Part shown: positions 57,574 through 64,000 of the stretch, one piece after another | Layout: every line of letters starts with the position of its first letter | Numbering within the stretch: position 1 is the stretch's first letter | From: Coturnix japonica | Lineage: Eukaryota > Chordata > Aves > Galliformes > Phasianidae | Length of the DNA: 64,000 bases | Reading direction: 5' to 3' | NCBI RefSeq assembly: GCF_001577835.2 | Contig: NC_029527.1 | Location: 6,664,094 to 6,728,093 of the forward strand | Made by a program: the position numbers and the translations under genes | Notes under the pieces: generated by a model | Databases searched by the model: none | Seen by the model: the letters and a program-made list of their open reading frames with translations, nothing else | What the model was told of the DNA's origin: nothing

Positions 57574-60500
57574 ATGGCGGCGTCCTTCGTGTGCCGGGCG
57601 GCCGGGCGGGTTTTGCTGCGGAGCCCCCATCCCTGCGTGAGTCGTTGTGTGACAGCGGGGAGACTGGGAGCTGGGAAGGATGGGTGGATGGATGGATGGG
57701 TGGGTGGGCAGCTCGGGTGTGCTGTGCGGCGGGACACGGCCTGTATCTCGGCCCGGAAGGTCACGGGGACGGGTGGGCCGCGAGGGGCTGTGGGGGCTGT
57801 GGTGACCTCATTGCAGCCTTTCAATACCTGAAGGGAACTTAATCCCAGGAGGGGAGTAAACTCTTGGAAAGGGCTGATAATAGCAGGACACGGGGAAATG
57901 GTTTTAAGTTAAAAGAGGGAAGATTTAGGTTGGATGTTAGGGGGAAGTTCTTCACTAGGAGAGTGGTTAGGCCCTGGAACAGGCTGCCCAGGGAGGTTGT
58001 GGATGCCCCGTCCTTGGAGGTGTTCAAGACCAGGTTGGACGGGGCCCTGGGCAACCTGATGTAGTAAAGGTGTATGTTTGGTGGCCCTGCCAGGCAGGGG
58101 GTTGGAACTACATGATCCTTGAGGTCCCTTCCAACCCGGGTCATTCTGTGATTCTGTGTGGTCCGTGGGGGCTGCGGGCTGTGGGTACAACAGGGCCGCT
58201 GTCATCAGCCCGGCCCAGCAGTGTGCCCTGCTGTGTGTGTGTGTGCTGGAGGCCTGTGGGGCGGAGGAGAGGTTCTGGTCGTTGTTGAGTGCTGTGAGCC
58301 TTTGTTCCAGGCGACTCTGCTGCCTCTGACAAGGAACCGTGGTACGGCCACCTACGCGCAGACACTGCAGAACATCCCTGAGACGAACGTCACCACGCTT
58401 GACAACGGGCTGCGAGTGGCTTCGGAGGAGTCCAGCCAGCCGACGTGCACGGTGAGCATCGAGTGGATTGAGACTCACTTCCCATAGTGACAAACCTGGC
58501 TTTGAACTGAAGCTTGGTGAAGACTGCCCCAGTTCTCTGTTATTCAGTCAAACTGTAGTAATACTGTGCCTAGCCTGGTTTCTTTCCAAGCTTTTGCACT
58601 GTACTGGTTTCCTGAGCTCTGCAGTGTTTGCACTGATGTAGTCCCACATGTAAGCAGTAACTGACCAGAAGTAGTTTCATCTTAGGCAAACCTGTCAATG
58701 GCTTTTGTTAAACTGCTGTGTTCAATGCTTGAATGCATACTGAAAATAGTTGCTGGTGCATGTTCCTATTCTGGGGCTACTGTTGAAGCACACTTTTTCT
58801 TGCTGTTATATATATGGCACAAGTCTTGGAACATACTGTCTGCTTGTTTATTTTCTAATATGTGTGCTTGCTATCTTTGCTGTTAGGTGGGTGTGTGGAT
58901 TGGGGCGGGGAGCCGCTATGAGAATGAGAAGAACAATGGAGCTGGTTATTTCGTGGAACATCTGGCATTTAAGGTAAGACTTGGTCTGGCATAAGGCTGC
59001 ATGGAGACAATGTTCCAGACGTTCACTGACATGTTAGTTCTTGCTTTGGAGGCTGCAGGTATTAATAGAGGTGTAATTGTGAATCAGAATCAATTCATCT
59101 GAATCTCAGAGGCTCTGCACGTAGTATAACAATAAACTTTAAAAGGCATCTAGTCTCTATGGTGGTCTTTGTTTGAATGTGGGGCTGTGAATGAAGACAG
59201 CTAGTATTTTTTAGTTGGTATTTCTCCTCTTAAAGGAAAAAAGTCATGAGCAATAAGTTGGACTGGTTCTCTGATGCTGCGATTCCTTACTATCCCAGCT
59301 TATTGTAACACATGTATAAAACCATGATGAAACTTGTTTCCTCAGGGTAGCAGGCAGACCTGAATCTCTATTTCAGAATCAATTTTCTGCTCCTATTCTG
59401 GTATCCTCCAAATATTGCTAGTTAAAGGACTAGAAACCTGCTTCCTGTTTTTAGTGGTGACTTGTCCATATTTACTTACACTGTTCAGCCCCTGTTGTAC
59501 TTTAGCTTAGATTTTCTCCTTTCCTTTGGGTTTCATTCGGCATTTCAAAATACATTTCAGCCATTTTTTAGCTATAGTCAATAAGCCAAGTGTTAAATAT
59601 TTTGCTTTCTGCACCAGCTCTTGTTTTTTACAAATCACGTGGCAGGTTTTATTGCATTAGGTTTTTACTGTTCTTTTTACTGCTTTATTTCAGCTATGTG
59701 GGGGAACTGTTCACTATCTATGTATTTCTGCATACTTTTAGGGCACAAAGAACCGTCCTTGTGCTGCCTTTGAGAAGGAAGTGGAGAGCATGGGAGCTCA
59801 CTTCAATGGGTACACCTCACGTGAGCAGAGTGCCTTTTACATAAAGGCTTTGTCCAAGGACATGCCAAAAGGTAGGATGGTCAGTGGCGGAAAAAAAGCA
59901 GGTGTTTCTCCCCCACCAGTATACTTTATAGTAATTGACCAGGGAATGAGGCTGTTGCTGAGCAGTAAATTGAAGACGGTATTTGGCAGTTGGAGGGAGC
60001 ACTAACCAAGAGGTGGTGCTTTAAGGCTGTAAGCTCACTTGTACCTAAAAGCAGCCTTACAAACCTCTTTTTTTTTTTGTCAGGCTGTTCTGTATTGCCA
60101 GAAGGCAGGGGGTAGGGGTTCAGTAGTGTGTAGTTGCTTTATGGAGCTAAGAAAATGCTGTTAGCAGCAGCTACTGTGTCAGAAGTGCTCAGTGCCGCTC
60201 TTGTGGATGTCACATATGCTTTGTGCTACCTATCGTGTGCAGGCTCCTCTTTGGGTCAGTTTTGTCCAGAGGAGGTGGTTTGAGTCAGAGCTATTGTTAT
60301 GACTCAGTCCTACTGTAAGTGTGGACCACTCTGTAGACATCACAGACTCTCCACAATAATTCAGCTTGTTTCTACAACAGTACCTTGTTTCTGGCATGCA
60401 TCACCTTCTGTATTTGTTACCTTCTGCCAACTTTCTGCTGGCAATGGTGAACTATCACAGATGCTTGGCAAGCTGGTTTAGAGATTTCTTCATCCTAAAA

Positions 60501-63045
60501 CTGTGTTATTTGTCCCTCTCTGATGCTGTGGGAGTAGATATGTTGTGTTGCACCACCACCCCGGCACAGTCTATTTCCCTCTTGCTGTATCCCTGCTGCC
60601 TTGTTTGTTTTTGATTGCTAATGTAGCAAATATGTTGCAGTGGTAGAGCTTCTGGCTGACGTTGTGCAGAACTGTGCCCTGGAGGAGTCTCAGATCGAGA
60701 AGGAGCGTGGTGTCATCCTTCAGGAGCTAAAAGAAATGGACAATGACTTGACTAACGTTACCTTTGATTACCTTCACGCCACTGCTTTCCAGGGCACTGC
60801 ACTGGCCCGCACCGTCGAGGGGACCACAGAGAACATCAAGTAAGCTATAGACTGGCTGCACTATGTGACTTGTGGGCTCAGACTTTGGGGTGCATAACTC
60901 CTGCAAGAAAACCAGTCAGAGTGTATGCAAGGAATAAGTGAGACTGTATGTGGAGGTGATATGTGCCCATGGGCTTCATAAGTCTGGACTGTGCTTTCCA
61001 TCTTAGTGCTGGTAAATGTGTAATGCTGCTCATGTTCCTCTCCAGAATCAGTTTTCATGTATGATCTGATGGTGGTAGGGCTTGGCTGAACCTTTTCCCA
61101 TACTTGTTGGTTTGATGCCTTTAGAGGCATTAAGAGCTAGTGGTGCTCATTAAAGCAGTGGCCTCAAGCATTCACACCTGTTAGTGTGTTGGTTTCCCTG
61201 TGACCAAGGGTTGATACTCTGGTCTGCATTTGAACTCTGTCCTTAACTCTTGACCACCTGTTTCCTTTCTCTGTGTTCCAGTATTAGAGTGCAGGGGAAA
61301 AAAGGCAGTGCAGATGTACTTCAGGAAAGTATTATTATCCCATAACTGATATAATCAACAGCATCACTTTTTCCTCTACACTGTGAATTCAGTCTCTAAT
61401 CCCTCCAGCTCTGAGAAGCTGATATATTAGGTATCTCTTTGTGCTTTCTAGGCATCTGACTCGAGCAGACCTAGCTTCGTATGTTGATACTCACTTCAAG
61501 GCACCTCGTATGGTCCTGGCAGCTGCTGGAGGTAAGCCCAGATTGTTGAGACTCTAGTGATCAACCCCCTGACATGCATCTCTAATGTAAAATAAGATGA
61601 TTTTGTTAAATGGAGCTCTATGAAACTTCCCTTATTGACAGGTATTTCTCACAAGGAATTGGTAGATGCAGCTAAGAAACACTTCAGTGGGGTGTCCTTT
61701 ACATACAAAGAGGATGCTGTGCCTATTCTGCCACGCTGTCGTTTCACAGGGAGCGAGGTAAAGTGTTCGCATGTTCTTAGTCTTATTGTCACAATATGTT
61801 GGCTTTTAGATGGAAACAAAGTCCAGTAAGAATATGATACTATTGCTCACATTGTCTAATGGAAATACTTCATCAGAGCAATTGATTTGTCCTCAATAGA
61901 GCCTGAGGCAATTTTATTTCACTGGGATAATGTGAAGTTCTCCAGTTTGTCAACTTGGTGTAGCATCAGACTGCAGACAACATCAAAATGCTCAGTTAGC
62001 TCTTTCCTGTTCCTTGGTGACTTCCCAGATCCGTGCCAGAGACGATGCTCTGCCTGTTGCCCACATTGCTCTTGCTGTGGAGGGGCCAGGATGGGCTGAT
62101 CCTGATAACGTTGTCCTCCATGTGGCTAATGCAATCATTGGACGCTATGACCGCACGTTTGGAGGTGGCAAGGTAAGAGACCTGGGAATGTGATAGGGAG
62201 AGCATGGAGTCTTTTCTGCAAGGTACTGTGGAGCCACCAGATTAAACTGCTTTATGGGAGGCTGTTCTGTTTAGCTTCCAGATTTGGTCAGAGATATGGA
62301 AAGTAGAGGTGTAATCGAGGCTAACCCAGGATAGTTTTTAAGATGTGATGCTAGGAGATGAGTTGGGCCTTTTCTGCTGTGTTTGGAAGAAGTTCAGGTG
62401 ATTAATTCTGAGCAGCTTTTCCTGCCTTCATGACCTGACTGCTCAATGGTGGAAACATTATGGAGTAACCTGTAGTCTCTTGATGCAAGCCTGCCTTGCA
62501 TATATAAAGCAATTGGAACTTGTATAAAGCCCCAATACTACATCCTTTCTCGTCTATAATTTGTCTTGACTGCTAACCCCTGCTACTGGGAAACCTTGTA
62601 CTTGCCAATATCTCCACTTCTATACTGGTATATGTACCAGTTCCTCATCTGATGCTGGGAAGGGAAAAGATTTTGCTGTGTGGACTCCTAGGCTATTGTG
62701 TGTGGCTTTTCCAGCTGTGACTCTCATCTGTTGCCCACATGAAGGGCTTAAATTAAACTCTCCTTTGATAAGTGTTACGCTCTGTCTTGTCTGCGGTCTT
62801 TGTGAGAACAGCTCAGGGGGAAAGAATGTGAGCTCTGGGGAGGCTGTCTAGTTGAAATGGTTGATGGTATCTCCTTCCTTACAGCACCTGTCCAGCAGAC
62901 TAGCTGCGCTCGCTGTGGAGCATAAACTCTGCCACAGCTTCCAGACGTTCAACACCTCCTACTCCGATACTGGCCTCTTTGGTTTTCATTTTGTCGCTGA
63001 TCCTCTGTCTGTAGATGATATGATGTTTTGTGCTCAGGGCGAGTG
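57574..63045 (+). CDS. UQCRC1: UQCRC1, cytochrome bc1 complex subunit 1 (core protein 1), exons 1-9, 3' partial
   Basis: Matrix-facing core subunit of mitochondrial complex III, descended from the M16 processing-peptidase family. Exons: 57574-57636, 58311-58451, 58887-58973, 59742-59871, 60641-60839, 61452-61531, 61642-61757, 62029-62172, 62885-63045, with consistent phases; 373 residues plus a split Trp codon. The remaining roughly 107 residues lie beyond base 64000. It begins with an Arg-rich presequence without acids ([17 protein letters not shown]), then [19 protein letters not shown]. The M16 zinc site HxxEH reads YFVEH, so the metal ligand set is incomplete, as in mammalian core 1, and it should be catalytically dead. 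[20 protein letters not shown] and [19 protein letters not shown] are near identical to mammals. Confidence 0.96.
57678..57709 (+). repeat. Imperfect GGAT/GGGT tetranucleotide repeat
   Basis: About eight units of GGGT/GGAT in UQCRC1 intron 1, just after the first exon. Confidence 0.85.
57801..58160 (+). repeat. CR1 LINE 3' end, best preserved copy, + orientation
   Basis: Runs from 'gtgacctcattgcagccttt' through 'ggaacaggctgcccagggag' and 'gatgccccgtccttggaggt' to 'ggtcccttccaacccgggtc' and the intact octamer tail 'attctgtgattctgtg'. It is 5'-truncated and is the least diverged of the five copies, so probably the youngest. It lies on the same strand as the gene, within 150 bases of the exon 2 acceptor. 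Confidence 0.95.
58452..62884 (+). other. UQCRC1: UQCRC1 introns 2-8
   Basis: Seven introns (58452-58886, 58974-59741, 59872-60640, 60840-61451, 61532-61641, 61758-62028, 62173-62884), all GT-AG, AT-richer than the genes upstream. I see no repeats or RNA genes in them beyond a T10 run near 60067. Confidence 0.75.
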
Positions 63046-64000
63046 GTAAGTACAGCTCTGGCAAAGGTTTCTGTTTAAGATCTGATCCTGTGGGAGAGTA
63101 AGCTGATGGAGGTTGTGTCTGGCCTTCAGAGTGCTGCATCTCTGCATGAATGCCTCTGTAACTTGCATTCTGGTTATGTGATCCTGTCAGTGGTTTCTAT
63201 AATTGTGTCAGGATTGCTTTTGAGGATTTTAATCCCTTTGGTTTCTTCAGGTCTTTGGCTCACAGCTTCCACACATTAGCACTGAGGCTTTGACTTTTTC
63301 TGTACAAGTGAGACCATAAAGACAAGGCTCTCCTAGGTACAAAAGACATGTATCTGATGTCCCGTTAGGCTTGGGCAAAGCAGAGTTCCTGTCTTCCAAA
63401 CAGTTCTGTTGTGACTGACACATGCTCTGCTATTGGAGCCATGCCAGCATTTGAGGCCTTCTGTTGGTCTTACTCTGTATGCTTATGTGCCATTAATGGA
63501 TCAAGGTTGCATCTGAGCTTCAGAGCCGTGCTGTGCTGTGAATGGAGCAGATGGAGTTAGCCCTTGCCCCAGAGACGTTGCAGTTGGCAGGGGAGGAAGG
63601 GATTTAACAGCTGGAGTCCAAACAGACTCTGTATAACTGTCTTATTCTTTCAGCATCAGTTTCCATAGCAGCTTGGCATGTGTGGGAATAGCTGACACGC
63701 CTGCCTTCTCTTGTGATAGCATACCACAGACTGCTTGCTGCTGTGCCTGATAGACAAGCTAGAGTCGACACCAGAGCTGCTTAGACCTTTGTGAGTGCAA
63801 CTCAGCATGTAAACTGTTGGCTGATATTCCCTGCCTATCAGCTCCAGCTCTTTCACTTGCCTCCTGCTGTTCATTGCTCTCTATTTCTTAGCTGCACTAT
63901 GGTGGTCAGGAATGAGTCTCAGGGCCTGCAAGACAAGTGATATTAAAAGCGTATTTCTGCAGACTTGGGAAAGGGAAGAACGTGATTTCTGTCTGAGTAG
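63046..64000 (+). other. UQCRC1: UQCRC1 intron 9 (5' part)
   Basis: Donor TG|GTAAGT. The next exon (expected to start with the last base of Trp, then MRLCTSATE or similar) is not present before the window ends. No other feature is seen. Confidence 0.8.

Larger units (their letters stand above)
57637..58310 (+). other. UQCRC1: UQCRC1 intron 1
   Basis: Contains a short GGAT/GGGT tetranucleotide stretch at about 57678-57709 and a CR1 3' end filling more than half the intron (57801-58160). Confidence 0.8.

Noticed and set aside
1-64000. Virus-derived elements, DNA transposons, CRISPR or bacterial-type operons
   Set aside because: None recognised; the only mobile-element remnants are five 5'-truncated CR1 LINE pieces.

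Overview
This window is vertebrate nuclear DNA, almost certainly from a bird (a galliform such as chicken fits best). Four multi-exon genes with standard splice sites lie head to tail on the + strand. Five fragments of CR1, the dominant LINE of birds, are scattered through introns and gaps. The gene order NCKIPSD - CELSR3 - SLC26A6 - UQCRC1 is the one found on human 3p21.31. I identified the genes by comparing translated exons with the mammalian proteins from memory; no search was run.

Layout. 1-24665: NCKIPSD (SPIN90), an actin regulator that binds NCK. Its SH3-coding first exon lies upstream, and exons 2-13 and the 3' UTR are here. 24936-49665: CELSR3, the neural Flamingo-type cadherin adhesion GPCR. 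It is complete, with 35 coding exons and about 3139 residues. A CpG-rich promoter and first exon are followed by a 3.7-kb first intron, densely packed exons and a 1.8-kb 3' UTR. 49666-51772: a 2.1-kb gap with a (CTG)8 run and a possible non-coding first exon. 51773-57245: SLC26A6, a complete 19-coding-exon anion exchanger of about 721 residues. 57246-57573: a compact CpG-rich promoter with two perfect NRF-1 palindromes. 57574-64000: UQCRC1, core protein 1 of mitochondrial complex III, with its first nine coding exons; the last roughly 107 residues lie downstream.

I see no operon-like or mobile 'system'. The genes are neighbours by ancestry and serve unrelated jobs: actin assembly, axon guidance, epithelial anion exchange and respiration. 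The interesting signals are in and around CELSR3. They are a near-perfect canonical REST/RE1 silencer in intron 1; a possible expanded-spacer RE1 at the promoter; a 15-nt in-frame microexon candidate with excellent splice sites; a GC-AG intron that is open in frame; a GYNNGY tandem donor; a NAGNAG acceptor before a tiny last coding exon that a simple ORF reading would miss; and a cytoplasmic tail built of roughly 18 near-perfect 13-residue repeats, each joined by an R-x-x-S kinase-like site. Outside CELSR3, the NRF-1 pair at UQCRC1, an HNF1-like site in SLC26A6 and AT-rich, homeodomain-motif-rich blocks in NCKIPSD introns deserve a look.
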